64,000 bases of DNA. Origin: an uncultured Desulfovibrio sp. GTDB lineage: Bacteria; Desulfobacterota; Desulfovibrionia; Desulfovibrionales; Desulfovibrionaceae. The DNA lies in the NCBI GenBank assembly GCA_900553065.1, contig USBZ01000002.1:1-64000 (forward strand), written 5' to 3'. The notes under the pieces are model-generated. The model was given only the letters and a program-made list of their open reading frames with translations. It was not told where the DNA came from and did not search any database. Positions 41,577 through 50,284 of this stretch are shown in pieces; position 1 is the first letter of the stretch; each line of letters opens with the position of its first letter. Both the position numbers and the translations under genes were made by a program.

Positions 41577-41705
41577 TGGAGCCTTCCGAGTATGTTCGCT
41601 TCTGTTCTTTCCTGCGACGAGGAAGAAGAGCAGCGGATCTGTCGCGGCCTTTTTTGTAGGCGGCCGCGCATGACGGGCCGGCATGCCGGCCATAAAGGTT
41701 TTGCC

Positions 41706-43646
41706 ATGAATATCGCTCACAAGATTATCAGCGCCCACCTGCTGGAAGGGGAAATGATCCCCGGAAAGGAGATCGGCCTTCGTGTGGACCAGACGCTCAC
41801 GCAGGACGCCACGGGTACCATGGCCTGGCTTCAGTTTGAAGCTCTCGGCCTGCCTTCCGTGCGTACCGAACTTTCGGTGAGCTATGTCGATCACAATACT
41901 CTGCAGATGGGATTCCGCAATCCCGACGATCATCGCTTCCTGCGCACGACGGCGCAGCGCTTCGGCGCCGTGTACTCTGCTCCGGGAAGCGGCATCTGCC
42001 ATCAGCTGCATCTGGAGAATTTCGCGCGGCCCGGCCGTATTCTTCTCGGCTCCGACAGCCACACGCCCAATGCGGGCGGCATGGGCTGCCTTGCCATGGG
42101 CGCGGGCGGCCTTTCCGTGGCGCTGGCCATGGCGGGCGAGCCGTACAGCATTCCCATGCCGAAGGTGGTCAAGGTGTGGCTTACGGGCCGTCTGACCGGA
42201 TGGGCGCAGGCCAAGGACGTCATTCTTCACATGCTTTCCCGCCTGAGCGTGAAGGGCGGCGTGGGACGCATTTTTGAATACTGCGGTCCCGGCGTGAGCA
42301 CGCTTTCCGTGCCCGAACGCGCCACCATCACCAACATGGGCGCGGAACTGGGCGCCACGGGTTCTCTCTTCCCCTCCGACGAGCGCACCCGCGAATTTCT
42401 CCGTCAGATGGGCCGCGAAGAGGACTGGGAACCTCTGTATGCCGACGAAGGCTCGTCCTACGACGAGGAAATGGAAGTGGATCTTTCCAGCATCGTGCCT
42501 CTGGTGGCCTGCCCGCACATGCCCGACAAGGTCGTGCCCGTGGCTAAGCTTGACGGCCTGCGTGTGGATCAGGTGGCCATGGGCTCCTGCACCAACTCTT
42601 CGTACGCCGATCTCCATCTGGTGGCCGAAACCCTGCGCGGTCGCAAGGTGTGCCCGGAAACGGACACCTGTATGGCTCCCGGCTCCCGTCAGGTTCTTTC
42701 CATGCTTACGGAAGAAGGCTCCCTTGCCTCGCTTTTGGAAAGCGGCGTCCGCCTGCTGGAATGCGCCTGCGGTCCGTGCATAGGCATGGGCAGCTCGCCC
42801 GTGTCCGGCGGCGTGTCGGTGCGCACGTTCAACCGCAACTTTGAAGGCCGCAGCGGCACGAGGGATGCCCAGGTCTACCTGGTCAGCCCGGTGACTGCGG
42901 CTCAGTGCGCCCTGAACGGTCGCTTCACCGATCCGGCGACCTGGGGCGAGGCTCCGGCGCATCCGGATTTCCCGGCGCATATTCCGAGCGGTCGTCATCA
43001 CTTCCTTTTCCCCGCGGAGAAGGAAGAGGATCGTGCCTCCGTGGAGATTCTGCGCGGCCCCAATATCGTGGCGCTGGAAACCTTTGAGGCTCTGCCCGAC
43101 GCGCTTTCCGGCCGGGTGACCCTCAAGGTCGGCGACGGCATCACCACCGACCACATCATGCCTGCCGGTGCGGAAATCACGGCGCTGCGTTCCAATGTGC
43201 CCGCCATTGCCCGTCATGTGTTCAGCCGTACGGACGAGCATTTCGTCAGCCGTCAGGATGAGGCGAAGGCCGAAGGTGTTGCCGGCATCATCGTGGCCGG
43301 AGAAAACTACGGTCAGGGTTCGAGCCGTGAGCATGCGGCGCTTGCTCCCCGTCATCTGGGCGTGCGTGCCGTGGTCGCCAAGTCCTTTGCCCGCATACAC
43401 AGAGCGAACCTCATCAACTTCGGCATTCTTCCGCTGATTTTCGTGAACGGGGCGGATTACGACAAGATATCCCTCGGCGCTGCGCTCTCTCTGGATACCT
43501 CGACCGTGAAGGCCGGCGGAGAGTGTGTGCTGCATGTGGAAGGCGCGGGCGACATTCCGGTTCGCAACGATCTTTCGGAAAAGGAATGGAACGTGCTGAA
43601 GGCCGGCGGTCTGCTCAATGCCGTGCGTGCCCGTCGCGCCGGATAA
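41706..43646 (+). CDS. aconitate hydratase
   Basis: The product is 646 residues from ATG 41706 (AAGG 7 nt upstream). It isomerises citrate and isocitrate. It is of the shorter aconitase type (about 645 residues) of strict anaerobes, not the 890-residue AcnA/AcnB. The cluster and active-site motifs are GSDSHTPNAGGMG, MGSCTNSSYADL, CACGPCIGMGSSP (the two adjacent Cys of the [4Fe-4S] cluster) and, in the swivel domain, GENYGQGSSREHAALAPRHLG. It is followed by a foldase gene with a 66-nt gap. Confidence 0.94.
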   Translation: MNIAHKIISAHLLEGEMIPGKEIGLRVDQTLTQDATGTMAWLQFEALGLPSVRTELSVSYVDHNTLQMGFRNPDDHRFLRTTAQRFGAVYSAPGSGICHQLHLENFARPGRILLGSDSHTPNAGGMGCLAMGAGGLSVALAMAGEPYSIPMPKVVKVWLTGRLTGWAQAKDVILHMLSRLSVKGGVGRIFEYCGPGVSTLSVPERATITNMGAELGATGSLFPSDERTREFLRQMGREEDWEPLYADEGSSYDEEMEVDLSSIVPLVACPHMPDKVVPVAKLDGLRVDQVAMGSCTNSSYADLHLVAETLRGRKVCPETDTCMAPGSRQVLSMLTEEGSLASLLESGVRLLECACGPCIGMGSSPVSGGVSVRTFNRNFEGRSGTRDAQVYLVSPVTAAQCALNGRFTDPATWGEAPAHPDFPAHIPSGRHHFLFPAEKEEDRASVEILRGPNIVALETFEALPDALSGRVTLKVGDGITTDHIMPAGAEITALRSNVPAIARHVFSRTDEHFVSRQDEAKAEGVAGIIVAGENYGQGSSREHAALAPRHLGVRAVVAKSFARIHRANLINFGILPLIFVNGADYDKISLGAALSLDTSTVKAGGECVLHVEGAGDIPVRNDLSEKEWNVLKAGGLLNAVRARRAG

Positions 43647-43712
43647 TATCAGGAAAAGCAGGCCGTCTTGCGGCTTTGTGGACATCAATAAAACAGTAAG
43701 CAAGGAGTCGTC

Positions 43713-45608
43713 ATGCTGGACGGCATCAGAGCCAATGCCCAGTCTTGGGGCGTGAAACTGGCTTTCGGCATCATCATCGTGGTCTTCGTGTTCTGGGGCA
43801 TCGGTTCCTATACCGGCCCCAAGGGCCTCGTAGCTTCGGTCAACGGCAAGAACATCACCGAAGTGGAATTTCAGCGTGCATACGCCATGATGGAAGACAA
43901 CCTTCGTCGTTCCATCCCCAATCTTACCCCGGAAATGCTGAAGAGCTTCCAGCTTGAGCAGCGTGTGCTTCAGACGCTCATGCAGGAGAAGCTCATTGAA
44001 GACGAAGCCGAACGCGCCGGTCTCACCATCAGCGCGTACGAGCTGCGCGCCGTTCTCGAACAGCTTCCTTATTTCCAGAAGGACGGCAAGTTCGATGCGG
44101 AAGTGTACAAGGACGTGCTGAGCAAGAACCGCCTCACGCCCCGTCAGTTTGAATCCGATCAGGCGAAGGCCATGCTTCCCGCCAAGCTTCAGCGTCTGGT
44201 GACCGCCGGCGCCTATGTTGATCCTTCGGCTGTGAAGGCTATTTTCGACTATGCTGCCGAACGTCGTCGCGTGGACTACATCCTGTTCCCCGCATCCGCG
44301 CATATGGACAAGGCTGCTCCCACCGAAGAAGAAGTGGCCAGCACCTACGAAGCCCAGAGCGCAAACTTCACCGTTCCGCCCAGCATGAACGTGGAGTTCG
44401 TCCGTCTGGATCCTGCCGCTATGGGCGATCCTTCCTCCATTACGGAAGAAGAACTGCGCGCCGCCTACGACGAGCGCATTTCCCGCTACACCGAGGAAGA
44501 AAAGATCCACGCCCGTCATATTCTTATCCGTGTGGCTGCCGACGCTCCCGAAGCTGACGTGAAGAAGGCCGAAGAAGAAATCAAGGCGCTGGAAGCCCGC
44601 ATCCGCGGCGGCGAAGACTTCGCCGAAGTGGCCAGGAGCGGCCAGGACGGCACCGCGTCTCAGGGCGGCGATCTCGGCTGGTTCACCGTCGCACAGATGG
44701 TTCCCGAATTCTCCAAGGCAGCCTTTGCTCTGAAGGACGGCGAAGTGTCCGCTCCCGTGCGTACGCAGTTCGGTTTCCACCTTATTAAGAAGGAAGGCCA
44801 TCAGGACGCCGTTACCCACAGCTTTGACGAGGTGAAGGATTCTCTCCGCACCGACCTTGCCACTGAGGCCGCCAGCCGCGGTCTGGAGGAAAAGGCCGAT
44901 CTCGTGCTGGCTCAGGCTCTTGCCGGAAAGAGCATGGAAGAAGCCGCCAAGGCTGCTTCCGTGGCTGCCGTGAAGGCTGAGAGCACGGGCCTTGTTTCCG
45001 CCGAGGAACTCGGTCAGAAGCTTGGTATCCGCGATGCTGACGTGCAGAGTCTGCTTGCCGCCTCCGCCGGAACCGTGCTGGATTCCGCCGTGCCTTCCGG
45101 CAATGGGCTTCTCGTCATCAAGGTGACGGAAAGCAAGCCCCAGAGCGTGCAGCCTCTGGAAGAAGTGCGTCCGCTCATTGTGGAATTCCTCACCAAGCAG
45201 AAGGCGACGGAACTGGCCATGGAAGAGGCCCGCAAGGCCAAGGCTTCCTTCCAGAACGGCAAGCCCGGCGACGGTATGGAAATCAAGACCACCGAACCTT
45301 TCGGTCGTGACGGCAACATCGCCGATCTCATTGCCGATCCTGCGCTTGCTCAGGCCGCCTTTGCCGTGCCCGAAGTGAGCGACGCATGGCTCAACGAGCC
45401 GTATCGCGTTCAGGACGGCGCCGTGCTTGCCCGCCTTTCCGCCATCGAGCCGCCCTCGGAAGAAGAGTGGAAGGCTGCGGAACAGGACATGGAAGCCCGT
45501 CTGATCGCTGATCGTGCCAACATGATGTATCAGACGTACCTGACTCAGCTCGGCGCTCAGGCCGAAGTGAAGATGTACAATTCTCCGCTGCTGAGCACGT
45601 CTAACTGA
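43713..45608 (+). CDS. PpiD-type periplasmic foldase (SurA_N and parvulin domains)
   Basis: The product is 631 residues. One N-terminal membrane helix (VKLAFGIIIVVFVFWGIGSYTG) anchors it in the inner membrane with the rest in the periplasm. A SurA_N-like chaperone domain follows (VNGKNITEVEFQRAYAMMED to about residue 190). The parvulin rotamase domain is at about 265-365 (IHARHILIRV, GGDLGWFTVAQMVPEFSKAAF, VRTQFGFHLIKKEG). A large C-terminal chaperone part ends SPLLSTSN. It helps fold outer-membrane and secreted proteins. AAGGAG lies 7 nt before the ATG; a terminator follows at once. Confidence 0.92.
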   Translation: MLDGIRANAQSWGVKLAFGIIIVVFVFWGIGSYTGPKGLVASVNGKNITEVEFQRAYAMMEDNLRRSIPNLTPEMLKSFQLEQRVLQTLMQEKLIEDEAERAGLTISAYELRAVLEQLPYFQKDGKFDAEVYKDVLSKNRLTPRQFESDQAKAMLPAKLQRLVTAGAYVDPSAVKAIFDYAAERRRVDYILFPASAHMDKAAPTEEEVASTYEAQSANFTVPPSMNVEFVRLDPAAMGDPSSITEEELRAAYDERISRYTEEEKIHARHILIRVAADAPEADVKKAEEEIKALEARIRGGEDFAEVARSGQDGTASQGGDLGWFTVAQMVPEFSKAAFALKDGEVSAPVRTQFGFHLIKKEGHQDAVTHSFDEVKDSLRTDLATEAASRGLEEKADLVLAQALAGKSMEEAAKAASVAAVKAESTGLVSAEELGQKLGIRDADVQSLLAASAGTVLDSAVPSGNGLLVIKVTESKPQSVQPLEEVRPLIVEFLTKQKATELAMEEARKAKASFQNGKPGDGMEIKTTEPFGRDGNIADLIADPALAQAAFAVPEVSDAWLNEPYRVQDGAVLARLSAIEPPSEEEWKAAEQDMEARLIADRANMMYQTYLTQLGAQAEVKMYNSPLLSTSN

Positions 45609-45614
45609 TGATCC

Positions 45615-45652
45615 GGAGCCGGAGCGTTTTTCCCCGTTCCGGCTCCTTTTTT
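45615..45652 (+). terminator. terminator of the foldase gene
   Basis: GGAGCCGGA (45615-45623) pairs with TCCGGCTCC (45638-45646), followed by TTTTTT. Confidence 0.85.
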
Positions 45653-45726
45653 GTTTCAAAAGGTGGCGGGGAAAGGATAATCATCCGTCATCACTGGAAA
45701 GAGAGCCCTCCTTTGCGTCGCCTCTC

Positions 45727-45756
45727 TTGACATTATTTCTGTTTTGGAAGTAACGT
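45727..45756 (+). promoter_or_regulatory. possible promoter of the cytochrome gene
   Basis: TTGACA (45727-45732), an 18-bp spacer, TAACGT (45751-45756). The -10 is weak. The leader would be about 60 nt. Confidence 0.45.
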
Positions 45757-45822
45757 ATTTCTGCTTATGCCTCTGCAGCGTGAGCGTTGGTTTTCGTGTA
45801 AAGACCAGGAGGAGGTCACCTT

Positions 45823-46305
45823 ATGAAAAAGCTGCTGACGTTCGGCTCCGCCGCTCTGATAGTCGCCGCTTTGGCTCTGCCGGTCGGCGCCGCGCAGTTC
45901 GCACATATTCCTGCCGGGCCCATCAAGATGGATCTGACCGACAAGCCCGTGTATTTCGATCATAACATCCACACCACTCAGGACTGTACGGCCTGCCACA
46001 CCAGCATGCCCGCTCACTTCCCCCCGCTGGCCGTCGACACGGAAAAGCAGTGTGCCGTCTGCCATCACAAGGTTGCCGGAACGACGCCCAAGTTCAAGTG
46101 CGGTACCGCCGGTTGCCATAATCCTGAAGACATGCAGGCGGAACGCAGCTACTTCAAGATCGTGCACGATCGTGAAATCATCGGAAAGGGTCATGTGGCC
46201 ACTTCCTGCCTCGGCTGCCATACCGAAGTCGCCAAGACCCGTCCTGAAAAGAAGCTTGCTCTGACCGGTTGCGCGGGTTCCGCGTGCCATCCCAAGCAGA
46301 ACTAG
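45823..46305 (+). CDS. class III (c3-type) cytochrome c with five haem motifs
   Basis: The product is 160 residues with a Sec signal (MKKLLTFGSAALIVAALALPVGA), so periplasmic. The haem sites are Cys55-His59 (CTACH), Cys77-His81 (CAVCH), Cys93-His99 (CGTAGCH, CX4CH), Cys129-His133 (CLGCH) and Cys150-His156 (CAGSACH, CX4CH). The alternation of CX2CH and CX4CH and the ending LTGCAGSACH are typical of tetrahaem c3, the electron partner of periplasmic hydrogenases. The first motif and about 20 residues around it are extra compared with Desulfovibrio vulgaris c3. AGGAGG lies about 8 nt before the ATG. Confidence 0.9.
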   Translation: MKKLLTFGSAALIVAALALPVGAAQFAHIPAGPIKMDLTDKPVYFDHNIHTTQDCTACHTSMPAHFPPLAVDTEKQCAVCHHKVAGTTPKFKCGTAGCHNPEDMQAERSYFKIVHDREIIGKGHVATSCLGCHTEVAKTRPEKKLALTGCAGSACHPKQN

Positions 46306-46315
46306 CCGTTTTCCC

Positions 46316-46353
46316 GGTTTTGCCCCGCCTTTGTTCAGGGGCGGGGCAAAACC
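46316..46353 (+). other. stable hairpin after the cytochrome gene
   Basis: A 14-bp perfect stem GGTTTTGCCCCGCC / GGCGGGGCAAAACC, 10 nt after the stop, without a T-run. It may protect the mRNA 3' end; the true terminator is the next hairpin. Confidence 0.55.
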
Positions 46354-46379
46354 TGCCGGTCGTTTCCGGCACTCTTTCT

Positions 46380-46402
46380 GCCCCCGGAAGGGGGCTTTTT
46401 TT
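46380..46402 (+). terminator. terminator of the cytochrome gene
   Basis: GCCCCC-GGAA-GGGGGC followed by TTTTTTT. Confidence 0.85.
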
Positions 46403-46472
46403 GGCCTTGCGTAAGGCTTGCCTTTGGTTGTATACCTTGACCCACAATTTCTCTTACCGCCGCGAGGAGAGC

Positions 46473-47234
46473 ATGGAAGAAAAAAAGTTTTCTCCTGAAC
46501 AGCCTGATGAGGTCATTGAGCTTTTTGACATCGTGGAACCGATCGTACCCGACGAGTCCCCGGTGCAGGCGGAACAGGAAGAAGCTCCCGCGGTCGATAC
46601 GGGCGAGGCCCCGAGTCCTTCTGATGAGGAAGTGGTCTTCCCTGAAGCAGGAAGCGAGGTACGTCAGCTGGAAGACGTTCCCGCCGGGAACGAGGATGCT
46701 GCCGAATCCGGGGTACTTCCTGACGAAGAGCGGCCCGTTCTTTTCGTGGAGGAGGGCGGGAATATGCCTGAGCAGGCGCAGAGCGAAAGCGTCGAAGCCG
46801 TCGCGGACACCTCTCAGATCGCCGGTGCTGAAAGAGCGGAAGTCCGGGAGCCTTCGGAAAAGGCGACCATCGAGGAGCTTGAGGCGAGAATCGCCGCCCT
46901 TGAAAAGGCCAACAGAGATCTTGCGGAAAACGTGGAAAGTCTGAGTCAGCAGCTGGCTCAGGTGGGAACCATGTTTCTTGAAGATGCCTCCGTCCGGCTC
47001 TGGATGGAGGAAATGGTCAGCCGCATGCTGGATGCCAGACTGCCGTCGTCTTCCGAGCCGGACATGGCGGCGGAACATGAAGGTGATCTTGCCTGCCGTG
47101 TGGAGGCCATAGAGCGCCGTCTGAGAGAAGATCAGGCCGGAAGCGAGCAGATGGCCGCTGCGGTGGCCGCCCGGGTCATCCGTGAGGAAATTGCCGCCAT
47201 GAAGGCGGAGGCCGCCGGTCCTTCGTCCCATTAA
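46473..47234 (+). CDS. acidic coiled-coil protein of unknown function
   Basis: The product is 253 residues from ATG 46473 (GAGGAGA 3-5 nt upstream); the longer open frame upstream runs through the terminator and is not real. Residues 1-120 are very acidic and low in complexity (many Glu, Asp, Pro, Val). A leucine-heptad coiled coil follows (IEELEARIAALEKANRDLAENVESLSQQLAQV, split here by description at about 130-165). Two amphipathic helices finish the protein. There is no signal peptide or catalytic motif. I do not recognise a family; a scaffolding or regulatory role is only a guess. Confidence 0.7.
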   Translation: MEEKKFSPEQPDEVIELFDIVEPIVPDESPVQAEQEEAPAVDTGEAPSPSDEEVVFPEAGSEVRQLEDVPAGNEDAAESGVLPDEERPVLFVEEGGNMPEQAQSESVEAVADTSQIAGAERAEVREPSEKATIEELEARIAALEKANRDLAENVESLSQQLAQVGTMFLEDASVRLWMEEMVSRMLDARLPSSSEPDMAAEHEGDLACRVEAIERRLREDQAGSEQMAAAVAARVIREEIAAMKAEAAGPSSH

Positions 47235-47354
47235 GGAAAAATTTTCAGCCGTGAATACGGTTGCGGACCTTCTCCTGAAGAAGGTCCGGTTGTGTCGTGT
47301 GTGTTGAGTGCGGGGTGTCGCCCCGCCGAAAATCCATCTGGAGTTTTTCGTTTC

Positions 47355-47858
47355 ATGAGTTCCTTTGTTACAGGTCAGATCATTGAGGCGCGCTGCTCGC
47401 GCTGCAAGGACATCACTGGCCATGTCGTCATGGCGTGCCTCGACGGCATGCCGGTCAAGGTCGAGTGCCGCGCCTGCGGCAGTGTGCATAAGTATGTCGC
47501 ACCGGAAGTGCATTCCCGTCCCAAAGTGGAAAAGACCGTGCGCGTCAAGGCCGGACACGATCGTGCGGAAGCTGTCGACGCCACCGTCAAGGCGGAAAAG
47601 CGCGCGGCGGCGCCTCGTCCCACCCGCGAACAGCAGCAGAATGCCCGCAGGGCCGAAGAAAACGAGCAGCGCTGGGGCGAACTCGTGAACGGCAGAGCGG
47701 CCGTTCCCGTTGCCTACAGCATGAACGGCACCTTTGCCGTGAATACCCTGGTGGATCACCCCGTTTTCGGCAATGGCGCCGTGATCGAACTGCTTCCGCC
47801 CGACAAGATGGACGTCATGTTCAAGGACGGCGTGAAGCGTCTTCGCTGCGTCTGTTAA
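47355..47858 (+). CDS. zinc-ribbon protein with UvrD/CarD-tail-like C-terminus
   Basis: The product is 167 residues from ATG 47355. The N-terminal zinc ribbon has CSRCKD and, about 25 residues later, CRACGS (two CxxC pairs). A basic, low-complexity linker (KVEKTVRVKAGHDR to RRAEENEQRW) follows. The C-terminal segment HPVFGNGAVIELLPPDKMDVMFKDGVKRL resembles the small Tudor-like tail of UvrD/PcrA helicases that binds RNA polymerase. A nucleic-acid- or polymerase-binding role is therefore plausible but inferred. The ribosome-binding site GGAG is about 11 nt upstream, rather far. Confidence 0.7.
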   Translation: MSSFVTGQIIEARCSRCKDITGHVVMACLDGMPVKVECRACGSVHKYVAPEVHSRPKVEKTVRVKAGHDRAEAVDATVKAEKRAAAPRPTREQQQNARRAEENEQRWGELVNGRAAVPVAYSMNGTFAVNTLVDHPVFGNGAVIELLPPDKMDVMFKDGVKRLRCVC

Positions 47859-47944
47859 AAATGTGACGAAATTTTCATTTTTTTGCTTGCATCTGGAAGC
47901 CAATCAGGCAACACTCTGAATACAGGACTTTTCATGGAGGCGCC

Positions 47945-48253
47945 ATGTTTGTCTTTGCAAATCTTGTTACGACTGTTGCCGGGCTTCTGAGCCTGGTGAT
48001 CAATCTCTATATCTTCGTCGTTATCGTGGCGGCGTTTCTTTCGTGGGTGAAACCCGATCCGTATAATCCGATCGTCCGTACCCTGCGGTCTCTCACGGAA
48101 CCGGTATTCTACCGTATCCGCAAGACCTTTCCGTTCGTGATGCTCAACGGGATTGATCTTTCCCCCATCGTGGCGCTTGTTGCGCTGCAACTGCTTAACG
48201 GCGTGGTCGTGCAGTCTCTGCTTCAGCTCGGGCTGCGTCTGGCCGGCGTATGA
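47945..48253 (+). CDS. YggT-family membrane protein
   Basis: The product is 102 residues with two long hydrophobic segments (about 5-32 and 73-99). Between them is the family signature FLSWVKPDPYNPIVRTLRSLTEPVFYRIRK. GGAGG lies 6 nt before the ATG. YggT proteins are inner-membrane proteins often linked to cell division or osmotic stress; the exact function is not established. A short terminator and a DUF465 gene follow. Confidence 0.88.
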   Translation: MFVFANLVTTVAGLLSLVINLYIFVVIVAAFLSWVKPDPYNPIVRTLRSLTEPVFYRIRKTFPFVMLNGIDLSPIVALVALQLLNGVVVQSLLQLGLRLAGV

Positions 48254-48264
48254 TGTTAGAGGAG

Positions 48265-48284
48265 GCCGGTTCGGCCGGCTTTTT
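48265..48284 (+). terminator. terminator after yggT-like gene
   Basis: GCCGG-TTCGG-CCGGC followed by TTTTT; a short stem that may allow read-through into the next gene. Confidence 0.6.
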
Positions 48285-48316
48285 CCCTGCCACCCCAACA
48301 CAATGGAGTCTGTGCC

Positions 48317-48538
48317 ATGGAAGAACGTGATCTGAAGATTGTGGAACAGTATGGCGATACTGATCCTGAACTGAAGGCTCTCTGGGAAGAACATATGCTG
48401 TATGAAAAGCAGCTCGCCAAGTTCGAAGGCAAGAGCTATCTCACTCCCAGCGAAGAGCAGGAAGTAAAGACTCTCAAGAAGCAGAAGCTCGACGGCAAGA
48501 CCCGCCTGGCTGCCGCCCTTGACAAATATAAGAAGTAA
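48317..48538 (+). CDS. DUF465 (YdcH-like) small protein
   Basis: The product is 73 residues, helical and charged: LKALWEEHMLYEKQLAKFEGKSYL, then SEEQEVKTLKKQKLDGKTRLAAAL. This matches the YdcH/DUF465 pattern with two helices and a conserved EVKxLKKxKLxGK segment. The function is unknown. GGAG lies upstream of the ATG at a suitable distance and a terminator follows. Confidence 0.85.
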   Translation: MEERDLKIVEQYGDTDPELKALWEEHMLYEKQLAKFEGKSYLTPSEEQEVKTLKKQKLDGKTRLAAALDKYKK

Positions 48539-48548
48539 GATGCGTCAT

Positions 48549-48577
48549 ACCCTGTCGTTTCGACGGGGTTGCTTTTT
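48549..48577 (+). terminator. terminator after the DUF465 gene
   Basis: ACCCTGTCG-TTT-CGACGGGGT (one G-T pair), then TTGCTTTTT. Confidence 0.7.
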
Positions 48578-48745
48578 CTTCTGCCCGGGGAAAAGGCCGG
48601 CATCGGTCTTTCCCCGGGGTCGGATGGCCGTTTTCGTTCAGGCGTTGCGGCCTTTCGTTTGCATTTCCGGTCTGAGGTTATGGTTTGCCGTTCCATGCCG
48701 CGGGCCGTATTCCCGGATATTCTCCTTACAAGGTACAAAGAGATA

Positions 48746-50017
48746 ATGGCAAACGTACGCTCTACCTATACTGACAGTGTCAATTTTTACGGGCTGGAAG
48801 ATCCCCGTGAACTGGTCTCCCGTTTTGGTTCTCCTCTGTATGTTTACAATGAGAACATTCTGCGCGAGCGCTGCCGCGACCTTACGGGACTTTCCTCTCA
48901 TCCCGGTTTCTGCGTGAACTATTCGGCCAAGGCCAATACCAATCCGGCGCTGCTGCGCATCATCCGTTCCGAAGGCTGCGTGGTGGATGCCATGAGCCCG
49001 GGTGAGCTTCATCTCAATACGCTTGCCGGATTCACGCCCGACGAAATCACCTATGTGTGCAATAACGTCAGCGCCGAAGAACTGAAGAACGCCGTGGATC
49101 ACGGCTGTGTGGTCAGCGTGGACTCTCTGGCCCAGCTCGAACTGTTCGGACAGGTTGCTCCCGGCGGCAGGGTGATGGTTCGCTTCAATCCCGGTATCGG
49201 TGCGGGCCACAGCGAAAAGGTCGTCACCGGCGGCAAGAAGACCAAGTTCGGTGTGGATCCCGATATGCTGCCCGAGGTGGAGGCCATTGTGGCCCGCCAT
49301 CAGCTCTGTCTCGTGGGCGTGAATCAGCATATCGGCTCCCTGTTCATGGAAGCCGGACCATATCTGGATGCCATGAACATCCTCCTTGCTACGGCCGAAC
49401 GTCTGCTGAAGCTGGGATATCCTCTGGAAATCGTCGATTTCGGCGGCGGCTTCGGCATGCCGTACCACAAGTATGAAGGCCAGAGCCGCATGGATATGGA
49501 GGCTCTCGGCAAAGCCATTCACTCCTGCCTGACGGAATGGTCGGAACGTACGGGCTACAAGGGACGCTTCTTCATCGAACCCGGACGCTACGTCGTGGCC
49601 GAATGCGGCGTTGTGCTCGGCACCGTTCATGCCACCAAGAACAACGGCCCCCATCGCTTTGCCGGTACCGACATCGGTTTTACCGTGCTGGCCCGTCCCA
49701 TGCTGTACGATGCGTTCCACGACGTGGAAATCTACCGCGAAAACGGCACGCCTGATGAGACCATGGAAGAGCAGACCGTTGTCGGCAACATCTGCGAGTC
49801 CGGCGACATCCTTGCCAAGGACCGCATGCTTCCGCATATCGAACAGGGCGATATCATTGCCATGCTCGATGCCGGCGCCTACGGATGGGTCATGGCTTCC
49901 AGCTACAACCAGCGCACGCGTCCTGCGGAAGTGCTCATCGGAGCCGACGGAAAGGCCCGCCTCATCCGTCGCAGGGAAACGCTGGAAGATCTCGACGCTC
50001 TGCTTGTTCTGGACTAG
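48746..50017 (+). CDS. lysA: diaminopimelate decarboxylase
   Basis: The product is 423 residues from ATG 48746; earlier in-frame starts lie in the terminator region. It is a fold-III PLP enzyme making lysine. The PLP Lys is in NYSAKANTNP. Further motifs are RFNPGIGAGHSEKVVTGGKKTKFG, GVNQHIGSLF, VDFGGGFGMPYHKYE, FIEPGRYVVAECG and the interface motif GNICESGDILAKDR (catalytic Cys). It is a single gene with a hairpin terminator 150 nt later. Confidence 0.94.
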   Translation: MANVRSTYTDSVNFYGLEDPRELVSRFGSPLYVYNENILRERCRDLTGLSSHPGFCVNYSAKANTNPALLRIIRSEGCVVDAMSPGELHLNTLAGFTPDEITYVCNNVSAEELKNAVDHGCVVSVDSLAQLELFGQVAPGGRVMVRFNPGIGAGHSEKVVTGGKKTKFGVDPDMLPEVEAIVARHQLCLVGVNQHIGSLFMEAGPYLDAMNILLATAERLLKLGYPLEIVDFGGGFGMPYHKYEGQSRMDMEALGKAIHSCLTEWSERTGYKGRFFIEPGRYVVAECGVVLGTVHATKNNGPHRFAGTDIGFTVLARPMLYDAFHDVEIYRENGTPDETMEEQTVVGNICESGDILAKDRMLPHIEQGDIIAMLDAGAYGWVMASSYNQRTRPAEVLIGADGKARLIRRRETLEDLDALLVLD

Positions 50018-50167
50018 CAGGGCATTGTCGTCATGCCTCGCGGAACAGACGGCGTCTTTTCCGTGTGAAGGCATGGCAGAGAGCTTTTTCCGGACAGCCC
50101 GGTCATCGACTCTCCAATGTTTCGGGGCGTTTTGCGGTGCCGTGAAAAGCATGCTCGCATGAAAGCG

Positions 50168-50201
50168 AAAGGGTCGCGCATATGGCGCGGCCCTTTTTAT
50201 C
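50168..50201 (+). terminator. terminator downstream of lysA
   Basis: AAAGGGTCGCGC (50168-50179) pairs with GCGCGGCCCTTT (50185-50196, one G-T pair), followed by TTAT. The 150 nt between lysA and this hairpin show no other feature. Confidence 0.75.
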
Positions 50202-50284
50202 GCTCATGACCGTTTCGGTTTCTCTTCTGAATTTTTTAAAAACGTTCCTCTTGCCGACAGCAGTGTCGGCATTATGTTCTGCCC

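Noticed and set aside
41562..45659. A 1365-codon open frame on the minus strand
   Set aside because: It is the antisense shadow of aconitase and the PpiD-like gene; it is His/Arg-rich, has no family motifs and no ribosome-binding site.
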